From positions 34,001 to 98,000 of the forward strand of contig CAAGJQ010000083.1 of assembly GCA_900770295.1 (NCBI GenBank): DNA of 64,000 nt, given 5' to 3'. Source of the stretch: an uncultured Oscillibacter sp. GTDB lineage: Bacteria; Bacillota; Clostridia; Oscillospirales; Oscillospiraceae. Positions 50,556 through 58,865 of the stretch are shown here, piece after piece (position 1 is the first letter of the stretch; each line of letters begins with the position of its first letter). Below the pieces are notes generated by a model. It did no database searches. It worked only from the letters and a program-made list of their open reading frames with translations, and was not told the DNA's origin. Both the position numbers and the translations under genes were made by a program.

Positions 50556-51092
50556 ATGAAAACAGACGCGCAGACCCGGACCCTGACCCGTTCCAGAAGC
50601 GTGACCACGCGAAAAGTGGTCCTGACCGCCATGCTGGCGTGTCTGGCGTTCGTCCTGAACACCTTCGTCTACTTCCCCGCCATGGCGCCCTTTCAGCACT
50701 TTGTCAACGTGCTGTCCGCCGCCCTGATCGGCCCCTGGTACGGCAGCGCCGCGGGCTTCCTCTGCGGTGTGATGCGGATGCTCTGCGGCCGGGATGTGGG
50801 CTCCGTCACCGGCGCCATGTTCGGCCCCATTCTGGGCGGCCTGCTGTACCGGAAGTTCAAGACCTGGTGGTCCGCGTGGATCGGCGAGGTCATCGGCACC
50901 GGCGTGGTGGGGGCCATGGCGTCCTATCCGCTGTTCAAGCTCTTCTACGGCCTGGATGCCCAGTCCCCGTTTTACTTCATCCCCTTCTACATCCCCTCGG
51001 CCATGGTGGGCGCCTCCATGGGCGTGGCCGTGCTGCTGATTTTGAAGCGCACCGGCGTCCTGGCCCGGATGCAGGCCCAGCTGGAGCGCTGA
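50556..51092 (+). CDS. thiW: ThiW, ECF thiazole transporter subunit, copy 2
   Basis: This 178-residue S-component is paralogous to copy 1: FPAMAPFQHFVNVLSAALIGPWYG and EVIGTGVVGAMASYPLFKL correspond to the same conserved loops. It has a longer basic N-terminus (MKTDAQTRTLTRSRS). It is first gene of the plus thi operon. The two copies are clearly diverged, so recent duplication is unlikely. Confidence 0.87.
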   Translation: MKTDAQTRTLTRSRSVTTRKVVLTAMLACLAFVLNTFVYFPAMAPFQHFVNVLSAALIGPWYGSAAGFLCGVMRMLCGRDVGSVTGAMFGPILGGLLYRKFKTWWSAWIGEVIGTGVVGAMASYPLFKLFYGLDAQSPFYFIPFYIPSAMVGASMGVAVLLILKRTGVLARMQAQLER

Positions 51093-51105
51093 GGAGGGCC
51101 GCGAT

Positions 51106-51939
51106 ATGGACATGGATCTGGGAAACCTGCTGGACCGGGTGCGGCGGACCGCCCCGCTGGTCCAGTGCATCACGAATTTCGTGACAGTCAACGACTGCGC
51201 CAACATCATCCTGGCCGCCGGCGGCTCCCCCACCATGGCGGAGGACGTCCGGGAGGTGGAGGAGACCGCGGCCGCGGCCCAGGCGCTGGTGTGCAACTTC
51301 GGCCCCATCGAGAAGGTGCCCGCCATGGTCCTGGCGGGCAGGAGCGCCAACCGGGCGGGCCGTCCCGTGGTGCTGGACCCGGTGGCCGCCGGGAGCACGG
51401 CCATCCGGCGGCAGGAGTCCGCCCGGCTGCTGGAGGAGGTCCGTTTCTCCGTCATCCGGGGCAACGCCTCGGAGATCCGGGCTCTGGCCCGGGGAGAGCT
51501 GGCGGGCAGCGGCGTGGATGTGGAGGCCGGGGACGAGGTGACGGAGGCCAACCTCCCCCGAACCGTGGAGATGGCCTGCTCCCTGGCCCGGCGCACCGGC
51601 GCCGTGGTAGCGGTGTCCGGCCCCATCGACGTGGTCAGCGACGGCGTCCGCACGGCGGTCATCCGCAACGGCTGCGCCACCATGGCCCGCATCACCGGCA
51701 GCGGCTGCATGCTGTCGGCCCTGCTGGGGGCCTTCTGCGGCGGCGCGCCGGACCAAATCTTCGAGACCACCTGCGCGGCGGTGGCGGCCATGGGCGTGGC
51801 CGGAGAACTGGCGGAGGCCCGGCGGGTGCGAAACGGCACCGGCAACGCCACCTTCCGCACGGATCTGATCGACGCGATTTTCAACATGACAGCGGAACAA
51901 CTGAACGGAGGTGCCCATTGTGAGCTTTACGAGGGATGA
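51106..51939 (+). CDS. thiM: Hydroxyethylthiazole kinase, copy 2
   Basis: This 277-residue paralogue of the 48435 gene has QCITNFVTVNDCANIILAAGG, VVLDPVAAGSTA, GNASEIRAL and ITGSGCMLSALLG with the conserved Gly-x-Gly-Cys anion hole. GAGGAGGG precedes the ATG. It overlaps thiE copy 1 by 20 bp, giving thiazole phosphate directly to the condensing enzyme. Confidence 0.93.
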   Translation: MDMDLGNLLDRVRRTAPLVQCITNFVTVNDCANIILAAGGSPTMAEDVREVEETAAAAQALVCNFGPIEKVPAMVLAGRSANRAGRPVVLDPVAAGSTAIRRQESARLLEEVRFSVIRGNASEIRALARGELAGSGVDVEAGDEVTEANLPRTVEMACSLARRTGAVVAVSGPIDVVSDGVRTAVIRNGCATMARITGSGCMLSALLGAFCGGAPDQIFETTCAAVAAMGVAGELAEARRVRNGTGNATFRTDLIDAIFNMTAEQLNGGAHCELYEG

Positions 51940-52582
51940 GATCCGGGCGTCCATGCTGCTCTACGCGGTGACGGACCGGATGTGGCTGAAAGAGGGCGAG
52001 AGCCTGGTGTCCGTGGCGGAGTCGGTGCTGCAAAACGGCGCGACTTTCCTGCAGATCCGGGAAAAGGACCTGGACGAGGAGCGCTTCGAGGAGGAGTCCG
52101 AGAAGCTGAAAGCCCTGTGCAAAACGTACCGCGTGCCCTTTGTGGTGAACGACAGCGTGGAGATCGCCCTGCAATGCGGCGCCGACGGCGTCCACGTGGG
52201 CCAGAGCGACATCAGGGGCCGGGACATCCGGGCCTTGATCGGGCCGGACAAGATCCTCGGCATCTCCGCCGGGACAGTGGAGGAGGCCGTGGCCGCCGAG
52301 AGGGCCGGCGCCGACTACATCGGCGTGGGCGCGGTGTTCGACACCAGCACCAAGAAAATCACCCGGGCCATGGGCGTGGAGGAGCTGCGGAGCATCAGCC
52401 GGTCCGTGTCCATCCCCGTGGTGGCCATCGGCGGCATCAACGCCGGGAACATCCTCCAGCTCTCCGGCAGCGGCGTGGACGGCGTGGCGGTGGTGTCCGC
52501 CATCTTCGGGGCGGAAGACCCCGGCCGGGCCGCGGCGGAGCTGAGGAAGCTCTCGGCACAGATGGTGGCCGCCCATGGATAA
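51920..52582 (+). CDS. thiE: Thiamine-phosphate synthase, copy 1
   Basis: The start is GTG at 51920, eight bases after GGAGG; a GTG three codons earlier overlaps that site. The 220-residue TIM barrel joins HMP-PP and thiazole phosphate to thiamin phosphate. It has LYAVTDR, FLQIREKDLD, VNDSVEIALQCGADGVHVGQSD, and VVAIGGIN. It is coupled to thiM copy 2. A second thiE is at 53776. Confidence 0.92.
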   Translation: MSFTRDEIRASMLLYAVTDRMWLKEGESLVSVAESVLQNGATFLQIREKDLDEERFEEESEKLKALCKTYRVPFVVNDSVEIALQCGADGVHVGQSDIRGRDIRALIGPDKILGISAGTVEEAVAAERAGADYIGVGAVFDTSTKKITRAMGVEELRSISRSVSIPVVAIGGINAGNILQLSGSGVDGVAVVSAIFGAEDPGRAAAELRKLSAQMVAAHG

Positions 52583-53231
52583 ACGGTTCGCCATCTTCGA
52601 CATGGACGGCACGCTGGTGGACTCCATGGTCTACTGGCAGCGGCTGGGCCGGGAGTATCTGGCCTCCCGGGGCGTCACGGAGGGTGTGGACGAGGTGCTG
52701 GAACGCATCAAGGCCATGACTATGGCGGAGTCCTCCGCCCTGTTTATCCAGACCTTCGGCCTGTCCGGCACGCCGGAGACCGTGGAGGCGGAGATGAACG
52801 CCGTCATGGACGGGCACTACCGCTCCGACATCCCCCTGAAGCCCGGCGCGGCGGACTATCTGGCCGCCCTGAAGGCCCGGGGGACGAAAATGTGCGTGGC
52901 CACAGCCACGCCGGAGCCTTTGGCCCGGGCCTGCCTGAAGCGGCTGGGGGTACTGGAGGACTTCGCGTTCCTCCTCAGCTGCGACGAGGTGGCCGCCGGA
53001 AAGGACCGGCCGGACGTGTTTTTCGAGGCGGCCCGGCGGCTGGGTTCCGCCCCGGCGGAGACCGCCGCCTTTGAGGACGCCCTGTTTGCCGCCCGGACGG
53101 CCAAGGACGCGGGCTTTTACACCGTGGGCGTCTACGACGCCAGCGGCGACGGACACTGGAACGAGCTGACCGCCCTGGCGGACGAGACTGTCCGGGACTG
53201 GGGCGCGGCGGCGGAACGGATGAAAATTTGA
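52575..53231 (+). CDS. HAD phosphatase in the thiamin operon
   Basis: This 218-residue subfamily IA HAD protein has FDMDGTLVDSMVYW (motif I), VATATP (motif II), Lys in AAGKDRPDVF (motif III) and AAFEDALFA (motif IV). It overlaps thiE by 8 bp. In a thiamin salvage operon it could dephosphorylate thiamin phosphate or HMP phosphate, which is an inference from context; relatives act on many phosphosugars. Confidence 0.85.
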   Translation: MDKRFAIFDMDGTLVDSMVYWQRLGREYLASRGVTEGVDEVLERIKAMTMAESSALFIQTFGLSGTPETVEAEMNAVMDGHYRSDIPLKPGAADYLAALKARGTKMCVATATPEPLARACLKRLGVLEDFAFLLSCDEVAAGKDRPDVFFEAARRLGSAPAETAAFEDALFAARTAKDAGFYTVGVYDASGDGHWNELTALADETVRDWGAAAERMKI

Positions 53232-53247
53232 ACAGGAGGAACGAAGC

Positions 53248-53550
53248 ATGAAAGCCAGCATTGCCATTCAGGTGCTGCCCCAGGTGGGCGACAAGGAAGA
53301 GCTGATCCGCATCGTGGACGAGGTCATCGCCTACATCCAGAGCACGGGTCTGCGGTATGAGGTGGGCCCCTTTGAGACGGCCATCGAGGGCGACGACATC
53401 GATCAGCTGATGGACATCGCCAAGGAGTGCCAGAAGGTGGCGGCCCGGGCCGGCGCACCGGAGGTGTGCACCTACATCAAGGTGGACTACGAGCCCCAGG
53501 GCGAGGTCCTGACGATCGACCGGAAGATCTCCAAATATCACCAGAAATAA
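53248..53550 (+). CDS. Thiamine-binding protein, MTH1187/YkoF-type
   Basis: This 100-residue single ferredoxin-like domain protein begins MKASIAIQVLPQVGDKEEL and contains YEVGPFETAIEGD, the signature of the DUF77/MTH1187 family whose relative YkoF binds thiamin or HMP. It probably binds a thiamin precursor in the cytoplasm. It is last gene of the plus thi operon; a GC hairpin (53563-53591) follows. Confidence 0.85.
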   Translation: MKASIAIQVLPQVGDKEELIRIVDEVIAYIQSTGLRYEVGPFETAIEGDDIDQLMDIAKECQKVAARAGAPEVCTYIKVDYEPQGEVLTIDRKISKYHQK

Positions 53551-53591
53551 GGATTTTTCCCGCCCTCCCGGACCTGTTTGGCCCGGGAGGG

Positions 53592-53620
53592 TTGCATTGC
53601 GGAGAAAAGTGGCGTACAAT
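53592..53620 (+). promoter_or_regulatory. Promoter of the thiE-thiD unit
   Basis: TTGCAT-N17-TACAAT. Transcription would begin at the first bases of the riboswitch. Confidence 0.75.
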
Positions 53621-53627
53621 ACAGGCA

Positions 53628-53707
53628 AAACGGGGAGCCTGCGGGCTGAGAGGAAGCAGCTGCTTCGACCCTTTACCTGATTTGGATCATGCCAACGTAG
53701 GGAAGAT
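53628..53707 (+). promoter_or_regulatory. TPP riboswitch controlling thiE copy 2 and thiD
   Basis: Complete THI-box: ACGGGGAGCC, GGGCTGAGAGGAAGC with GCTTCGACCC, ACCTGATTTGG, ATCATGCCAA and CGTAGGGAA. A terminator at 53718-53757 completes the switch. Confidence 0.95.
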
Positions 53708-53717
53708 ACGCGTTTCG

Positions 53718-53757
53718 CCGCAGACGGACCTGGCTTGGTGTGTCTGCGGATTTTTCT
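53718..53757 (+). terminator. Riboswitch-controlled terminator
   Basis: An 8-bp perfect stem CCGCAGAC/GTCTGCGG (53718-53725 with 53742-53749), then ATTTTTCTTT. Confidence 0.85.
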
Positions 53758-53775
53758 TTGCGGGAGGAACTGGAT

Positions 53776-54417
53776 TTGAAGATCGAGAGCAAACAGATGC
53801 GGCTGTACGCCGTGACGGACCGGGCCTGGGCGGCGGACGAGGACGCGTTTCTGGCCCAGGTGGAGGCGGCCATCGACGGCGGTGCCACCATCGTCCAGCT
53901 GCGGGAAAAGCACCTGGATGAGGACACTTTTTTGAAGGAGGCCGAGCGGTTCGTGGCGCTGTGCCGGAGAAAGGGCGTCATCAGCATCATCAACGACAAT
54001 GTGGACATCGCCGTCAAGACCGGCGCCGACGGCGTCCACGTGGGCCAGGAGGACCTGGAGGCCGGACGGGCCCGGGCGCTGCTGGGTCCGGACAGGATCA
54101 TCGGCGTCTCCGCCCACAACGTGGAGGAGGCCCTGGCGGCTCAGGCGGCGGGGGCCGACTATCTGGGCACCGGCGCGGCCTTCGTCACCGGCACCAAGAC
54201 CGATGCCAAGCCCATCTCCAGAGAGACCATCCGGGCGGTGACGGCGGCGGTGGACATCCCCGTGGTGGCCATCGGCGGTATCAGCCGGGACAATGTGCTG
54301 GAACTGGCGGGCTGCGGGCTGGACGGCGTGGCGGTGGTCTCCGCCCTGTTCGCCCAAAAGGACGTGAAGGCCGCGGCGGAGGAGATGCTGCGGCTCAGCG
54401 AGGAGATCGCGAAATGA
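53776..54417 (+). CDS. thiE: Thiamine-phosphate synthase, copy 2
   Basis: The start is TTG at 53776, eight bases after GGGAGG; an earlier in-frame GTG is inside the terminator. The 213-residue protein has LYAVTDRAW, IVQLREKHLDE, INDNVDIAVKTGADGVHVGQ and VVAIGGIS. It is diverged from copy 1. Having its own riboswitch, it may be tuned to a different thiamin level or precursor. Confidence 0.92.
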   Translation: MKIESKQMRLYAVTDRAWAADEDAFLAQVEAAIDGGATIVQLREKHLDEDTFLKEAERFVALCRRKGVISIINDNVDIAVKTGADGVHVGQEDLEAGRARALLGPDRIIGVSAHNVEEALAAQAAGADYLGTGAAFVTGTKTDAKPISRETIRAVTAAVDIPVVAIGGISRDNVLELAGCGLDGVAVVSALFAQKDVKAAAEEMLRLSEEIAK

Positions 54418-54540
54418 ACCTCCTGGGTGCCGTTTTGAACTGGACGGCACTCTGAACGACATCGTAAACCCTGCGGCGGACTGGGGGCACCACCTTCCGC
54501 CGCGTTATAAAACTTCAATGCAAAAAAGGAGACAGATACC

Positions 54541-55347
54541 ATGAGAACAGCATTGACGATCGCTGGAAGCGACTCCAGCGGAGGCGCCGGCATCCAGGCG
54601 GATATCAAGACCATGACCATGAACGGCGTGTTTGCCATGAGCGCCATCACGGCCCTGACCGCCCAGAACACCACCGGCGTCACCGGCATTCTGAATGCCA
54701 CCCCTGACTTCCTGGAAAAGGAACTGGACGCCATTTTTACCGACATCTTCCCCGACGCCGTGAAGATCGGCATGGTTTCCTCGGCGGAGCTCATCACCGT
54801 CATCGCGGACAAGCTGAAGGCCTACGGCGCGAAGCACGTCGTGGTGGACCCCGTGATGGTGGCCACCTCCGGCGCCAAGCTCCTGGAGGATGACGCCATC
54901 GACACCCTGAAAGAAAAGCTCCTGCCCCTGGCGGAGGTCCTGACCCCCAACATCCCGGAGGCGGAGATTCTGGCGGGCATGAAGATCGAAAGCCCGGCGG
55001 ACATGGAGACCGCAGCCCGGACCATCAGCGAGACCTACGGCTGCGCCGTGCTCTGCAAGGGCGGCCACGACCTGAACGACGCCAACGACCTGCTGTGGAA
55101 GGACGGCGCGGGCCGCTGGTTCAAGGGCCGCCGCATCGCCAACCCCAACACCCACGGCACCGGCTGCACCCTCTCCAGCGCCATCGCCTCCAACCTGGCC
55201 AAGGGCTACGGGCTGGACGAGTCTGTGGAGAAGGCCAAGGCCTACATCTCCGGGGCGCTGGCCGCCATGCTGGACCTGGGCAAGGGCAGCGGTCCCATGG
55301 ACCACGCCTTTGACATCAAGCCCGAGTACCGGATCGAGGCCCGGTAA
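54541..55347 (+). CDS. thiD: Hydroxymethylpyrimidine / phosphomethylpyrimidine kinase
   Basis: This 268-residue ribokinase-family enzyme makes HMP-PP by two phosphorylations. It has ALTIAGSDSSGGAGIQADIK at the start, VVDPVMVATSG, LTPNIPEAE and the anion hole NTHGTGCTLSSAIA. AAAGGAG precedes the ATG. It is 123 bp after thiE copy 2 with two hairpins between, probably co-transcribed. Confidence 0.95.
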   Translation: MRTALTIAGSDSSGGAGIQADIKTMTMNGVFAMSAITALTAQNTTGVTGILNATPDFLEKELDAIFTDIFPDAVKIGMVSSAELITVIADKLKAYGAKHVVVDPVMVATSGAKLLEDDAIDTLKEKLLPLAEVLTPNIPEAEILAGMKIESPADMETAARTISETYGCAVLCKGGHDLNDANDLLWKDGAGRWFKGRRIANPNTHGTGCTLSSAIASNLAKGYGLDESVEKAKAYISGALAAMLDLGKGSGPMDHAFDIKPEYRIEAR

Positions 55348-55349
55348 GC

Positions 55350-55433
55350 TGCGCAAAAGAGGTATGACATATCAAAAAGAGGACAGACAACGCTGGAGGA
55401 AAAATTCGGCATTTCTGCCCTCTTTTTTGCGCA
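55350..55433 (+). terminator. thiD terminator with two alternative stems
   Basis: CCTCTTTTTTGCGCA (55419-55433) can pair with TGCGCAAAAGAGG (55350-55362). Alternatively TCTGCCCTCTTTTT (55414-55427) pairs with AAAAAGAGGACAGA (55374-55387). The mutually exclusive stems share one T-rich arm. Confidence 0.7.
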
Positions 55434-55512
55434 ATACAGACAAAAAAGAACGAAAAAATAGAAAATACCTTTTGATGATTTGACAAAAATTACAATTTCA
55501 AATAAGACGTTG

Positions 55513-55541
55513 TTGACTTTTCAAAAAAACTACCGTAAAGT
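55513..55541 (+). promoter_or_regulatory. Promoter of the small ORF / lactate permease unit
   Basis: TTGACT-N17-TAAAGT. The leader includes a CCCCTG-ATA-CAGGGG hairpin (55557-55571). Confidence 0.75.
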
Positions 55542-55589
55542 TTTTCCATAGAGATCCCCTGATACAGGGGGAAGAGGGAGGAACGGTCA

Positions 55590-55831
55590 TGACCTGCTTT
55601 TCTGCGATGAATACCGCCATGACTGCCGCAGCGTGCCATGCTGCGGACCACTCTGCCTGCGCGAATACCCATATTGCTCTGATTCTGGACGCCATTCTGC
55701 TGGCGTCCATTTTTGTTGCGCTTCTGGACCTGCTGGGCCTGATTTGCCTGCCTTTGATTCTGGCCTCCCTGCTGGTCCTGCTGGTTTTGCGCACGATCTC
55801 CTGCCGTCTGAAAGACGCCGCCTTCGCGTAA
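55590..55831 (+). CDS. Small hydrophobic protein or leader peptide, function unknown
   Basis: This 80-residue frame has a strong ribosome site (GGGAGGAAC, five bases before ATG). Residues 30-70 are almost entirely Leu, Ile, Val and Ala, enough for one or two membrane helices; the start is rich in Thr, Ala, Met, Cys and His. A strong terminator follows 20 bases after the stop, and the lactate permease lies beyond it. It is either a small membrane protein or a leader whose translation governs read-through into lctP. I recognise no family. Confidence 0.5.
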
Positions 55832-55851
55832 CGTTACCGCGTATACGAAGA

Positions 55852-55889
55852 AGAGGGTCCCGTCTTTTGGACGGAACCCTCTCTTTTTT
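55852..55889 (+). terminator. Terminator between small ORF and lactate permease
   Basis: A 13-bp stem with one mismatch (55852-55864 with 55870-55882), then six T. No promoter is seen between it and lctP. Confidence 0.85.
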
Positions 55890-55923
55890 GTATAAAAAGC
55901 AAGTTCAGAGAGAGGTTATGAAA

Positions 55924-57471
55924 ATGGAATTTTTGAATTTTGTACTGGCAGTCAGCCCCATTATTGTGGTGCTGGCAGGCATTCTGATTTTAAAGAAGCC
56001 TGCCATGAAAGTGGCGCCCGTGGCCCTGATTTGGACCGTGTTCCTGGCGTTCACCTATTTTAACATTGACGCTCTGGCGTTCAAGGATAACGTAGCCGTG
56101 GTGGATGCCCTGTTGTGGAAGGGCATCAAGGAAGGCCTGAAAATCGTGTTTATGGTCTTTGGTGCCTTCGTGATTCTGAACACCCTGAAGCGCACCGGCG
56201 CTATCGAGGATGTGAAAAACACCGTTGCCCAGGTCAGCGGTCAGGACCGCCGTGTTCAGCTGATCATCGTGGGTATGATGGTCCCCATCTTCCTGGAGGG
56301 CGCCGCCGGCGCCGGCGCTCCCGCCGCTATCGCCGCTCCCTTCCTGGTGGCCCTGGGCTTCGACCCCATCACCTCCATCGCCGTGGCCCTGCTGGGCGAC
56401 GCCACGCCCTGTTCCTGGGGCGGCGCGGGCCTGACCACCATCAACGGCGGCGCTTCCCTGGTGGAGGCGGGCATCTCCACCAACGCCCTGAACTCCGCCA
56501 TGGTGGGCCGCATCCACATGTTCGGCGCCCTGATCATCCCCTTCATTATGGTGGGTCTGGCCTTCGGCCGCAAGGGCTATAAGGGCATTATCCCCTATCT
56601 GTGCTATGCCGGCGTCACCACCGGTACTGTCATGTTCCTGCTGAGCAACTTCGTCGGTCCCGAGGTCACCTCCATGGGCACCGGCCTCATTTCCATCATC
56701 CTCAGCGTGCTGTTCGTCAAGGTGGTTCCCATCAAGACCCCCGAGGAGTTCAAGTATCAGCATCCCGCCAACGCCAGACGGAACTACGGCGCGTTCCGGG
56801 CCATGTCCCCCTATATCTACATGCTGATCCTGCTGCCCCTGATCCGGTATGGCGTGCCCGCCATCTGGCCTGCGACCGGCTTCGGTTTCCTGTGCACCTT
56901 CGGCTACATCTTCTGGGTGGACTGCGTCATCTTCCTCTGCGGTCTGCTGGGCGCCGCCACCCTGAAGGTGAAAAAGGACGAGCTGTTTGAGATTTTCCGC
57001 ATGACCGGCAGCAATGTGCTGCCCGTTATGATCACCATGGGCAGCCTGCTGGTGATGGCCTACATTATGCAGTCCGGCACGACCGGCATGATGAGCCTCA
57101 TTGCCGGCGATATCGCCGCTCTGGCCGGTACGCTGTATCCCGCCGCCGCCGTCCTGATCGGCTCTCTGGGCTCCTTTATCACCGGTACGGGCCTGGGCTC
57201 CAACATCATGTTCGCCGGTATGCACACCGAGGCCGCCACGGCCCTGGGCATGAACCCCATCACCGTGTTTGCCGGACAGAATGCCGGTGCCTCCCTGGGC
57301 AACCTGATCTGCCCCAACAACACCGTGGCCGCCTGCGCCACTGTGGGCGAGGTGGGTAATGAGAACAAGGTCATGAAAAAGACTTTGGTGGCGTTCGTCA
57401 TCATCCTGGCCGTGTACATGGTTCTGGCTATGCTGTACACCCTGGTCCTCTTCCCCAACTTCGGCATGTAA
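55924..57471 (+). CDS. lctP: L-lactate permease family transporter
   Basis: ATG at 55924 is eight bases from GAGAGAGG. The 515-residue protein has about thirteen helices with LctP-family motifs: EGAAGAGAPAAIAAPFLVALG, a SWGGAGLTTINGG loop, GSFITGTGLGSNIMF and GQNAGASLGNLICPNN. It imports or exports lactate or glycolate with protons. It is followed by a lactate-dehydrogenase-like gene, so the pair handles a 2-hydroxy acid. Confidence 0.92.
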   Translation: MEFLNFVLAVSPIIVVLAGILILKKPAMKVAPVALIWTVFLAFTYFNIDALAFKDNVAVVDALLWKGIKEGLKIVFMVFGAFVILNTLKRTGAIEDVKNTVAQVSGQDRRVQLIIVGMMVPIFLEGAAGAGAPAAIAAPFLVALGFDPITSIAVALLGDATPCSWGGAGLTTINGGASLVEAGISTNALNSAMVGRIHMFGALIIPFIMVGLAFGRKGYKGIIPYLCYAGVTTGTVMFLLSNFVGPEVTSMGTGLISIILSVLFVKVVPIKTPEEFKYQHPANARRNYGAFRAMSPYIYMLILLPLIRYGVPAIWPATGFGFLCTFGYIFWVDCVIFLCGLLGAATLKVKKDELFEIFRMTGSNVLPVMITMGSLLVMAYIMQSGTTGMMSLIAGDIAALAGTLYPAAAVLIGSLGSFITGTGLGSNIMFAGMHTEAATALGMNPITVFAGQNAGASLGNLICPNNTVAACATVGEVGNENKVMKKTLVAFVIILAVYMVLAMLYTLVLFPNFGM

Positions 57472-57486
57472 AATAAAACACCGTTT

Positions 57487-57514
57487 CCCCGGAGAGACCT
57501 TGCATTCTCCGGGG
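57487..57514 (+). repeat. Intercistronic hairpin between lctP and dehydrogenase
   Basis: A 9-bp perfect stem CCCCGGAGA/TCTCCGGGG with no T-run; partial terminator or stability element. Confidence 0.55.
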
Positions 57515-57569
57515 AGACGTGCTATGTTGAGAACTGTTGATTTTTGCAAAAATTACGGAGGGATTCCAT

Positions 57570-58517
57570 ATGAAAACGAGAAAAGTTGGTATCATCGGCC
57601 TGGGCCATGTGGGCGCCCATGTGGCCTATTCCCTGGCTGTTCAGGGCATTGCGGACGAGCTGGTCCTGGTGGATATGAACGAGCAGAAGGTGGCCAGCGA
57701 GGTCCAGGACCTGCGGGATGCCGCCGCGTACCTGCCCCACCGCATCACCGTCAACGCCGGCGACTTTGCCGACCTGGGCGACTGTGACGTCATCGTCAAC
57801 AGCGTGGGTAAGATCGATCTGCTGCGGGGCACCCACAACCGCCTGACGGAGATGGACTTCACCATCCCCGCCGTCCGGGGCTATGTGGACAAGATCAAGG
57901 CCAGCGGTTTTGACGGCGTGCTGGTGAACATCACCAATCCCTGCGACATCGTCACCCGGGAGCTGGCCCTGGGTCTGGGTCTGCCCAAGGGCCGTGTTTT
58001 CGGCACCGGCACCGGCCTGGACACCTCCCGCCTGCTGTCCGCCCTGGCCCGCCAGACCGGTGTGGACCACAAGTCCATCACCTGCTACATGATGGGCGAG
58101 CACGGCAACGATCAGTTTGCTCCCTGGTCCTGTGTCAGCTTCCGGGGCATGCCTCTGGACGAGTGGGCCAAGACCGATGAGCGGTTCCGCTTTGACCGGG
58201 ACGCCCTGCAGAAGGAGTCCATCGGCGGCGGCTGGGTGACCTTCGCCGGCAAGTTCTGCACCGAGTACGGCATTGCCACCACCGCGGCCCGGATGGTCCA
58301 CATCGTTCTTCACGACGAGAAGGCCATCATGCCCGCCAGCGCGGAGCTCTGCGGCGAGTACGGCGAGAGCGGCCTGTTCGTGGGCGTGCCCTGCCTGATC
58401 GGCAAAAACGGCGTGGAGCAGGTCATCGAGCTGCCCCTCACCGACGAGGAGAAGGCCAAGTTCCACGCCTGCTGCGAGGGTGTCCGCCAGAACATGGAGC
58501 ACCTGAAGGAGATCTGA
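57570..58517 (+). CDS. L-lactate / L-2-hydroxyacid dehydrogenase
   Basis: ATG at 57570 follows GGAGGG. The 315-residue LDH-fold enzyme has NAD motif GIIGLGHVGAHVAY, NITNPCDIV with the catalytic Asn/Asp region, a Thr-Gly-Leu-Asp-Thr-Ser-Arg stretch and GEHGNDQF with the catalytic His. The substrate loop (SVGKIDLLRGTHNRL) lacks the usual NQ-x5-R pattern of true LDHs, so a bulkier 2-oxo acid such as those of L-2-hydroxyisocaproate dehydrogenases is possible. Confidence 0.82.
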   Translation: MKTRKVGIIGLGHVGAHVAYSLAVQGIADELVLVDMNEQKVASEVQDLRDAAAYLPHRITVNAGDFADLGDCDVIVNSVGKIDLLRGTHNRLTEMDFTIPAVRGYVDKIKASGFDGVLVNITNPCDIVTRELALGLGLPKGRVFGTGTGLDTSRLLSALARQTGVDHKSITCYMMGEHGNDQFAPWSCVSFRGMPLDEWAKTDERFRFDRDALQKESIGGGWVTFAGKFCTEYGIATTAARMVHIVLHDEKAIMPASAELCGEYGESGLFVGVPCLIGKNGVEQVIELPLTDEEKAKFHACCEGVRQNMEHLKEI

Positions 58518-58561
58518 CTCCCATCGGCGCATTGCGATGCGGCCGTCCCTGTCAATTCAAG

Positions 58562-58602
58562 ATCAGCCGTCCCGAAGGAATCCTTCGGGGCGGCTGATTT
58601 GT
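58562..58602 (+). terminator. Terminator of the lactate unit
   Basis: The arms 58562-58579 and 58581-58598 are complementary with one mismatch, followed by TTTG. Confidence 0.7.
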
Positions 58603-58744
58603 TATGGGAGAAGAGGCGTGGCAGGCTGCGCACTGTTTTCCGCCCGTCCGTTTGGAAAAGGGCTTTGGGTGACTGCCGCGATAGATTCCCCCACATCTGG
58701 CCGTCCTGCCCGGACACAGCGGGCCGAGGCGCGGCGGCTCTCGC

Positions 58745-58805
58745 AAAAAAGCAAATTGTGGCTGCGGCTGCGGGCCGCAGCCCGCCGCACACAACCACAA
58801 TTTGC
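58745..58805 (-). terminator. Terminator of the TRAP-amidohydrolase operon
   Basis: The arms 58751-58761 and 58795-58805 pair perfectly around an inner GGCTGCGG/CCGCAGCC hairpin, then six U on the minus strand. The rest of 58603-58865 shows no gene. Confidence 0.8.
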
Positions 58806-58865
58806 AGTAAAGAAAGGAACAAGCAGCTTGAACGCATCAAATGCACTGGACTGCATGAAATGCCA

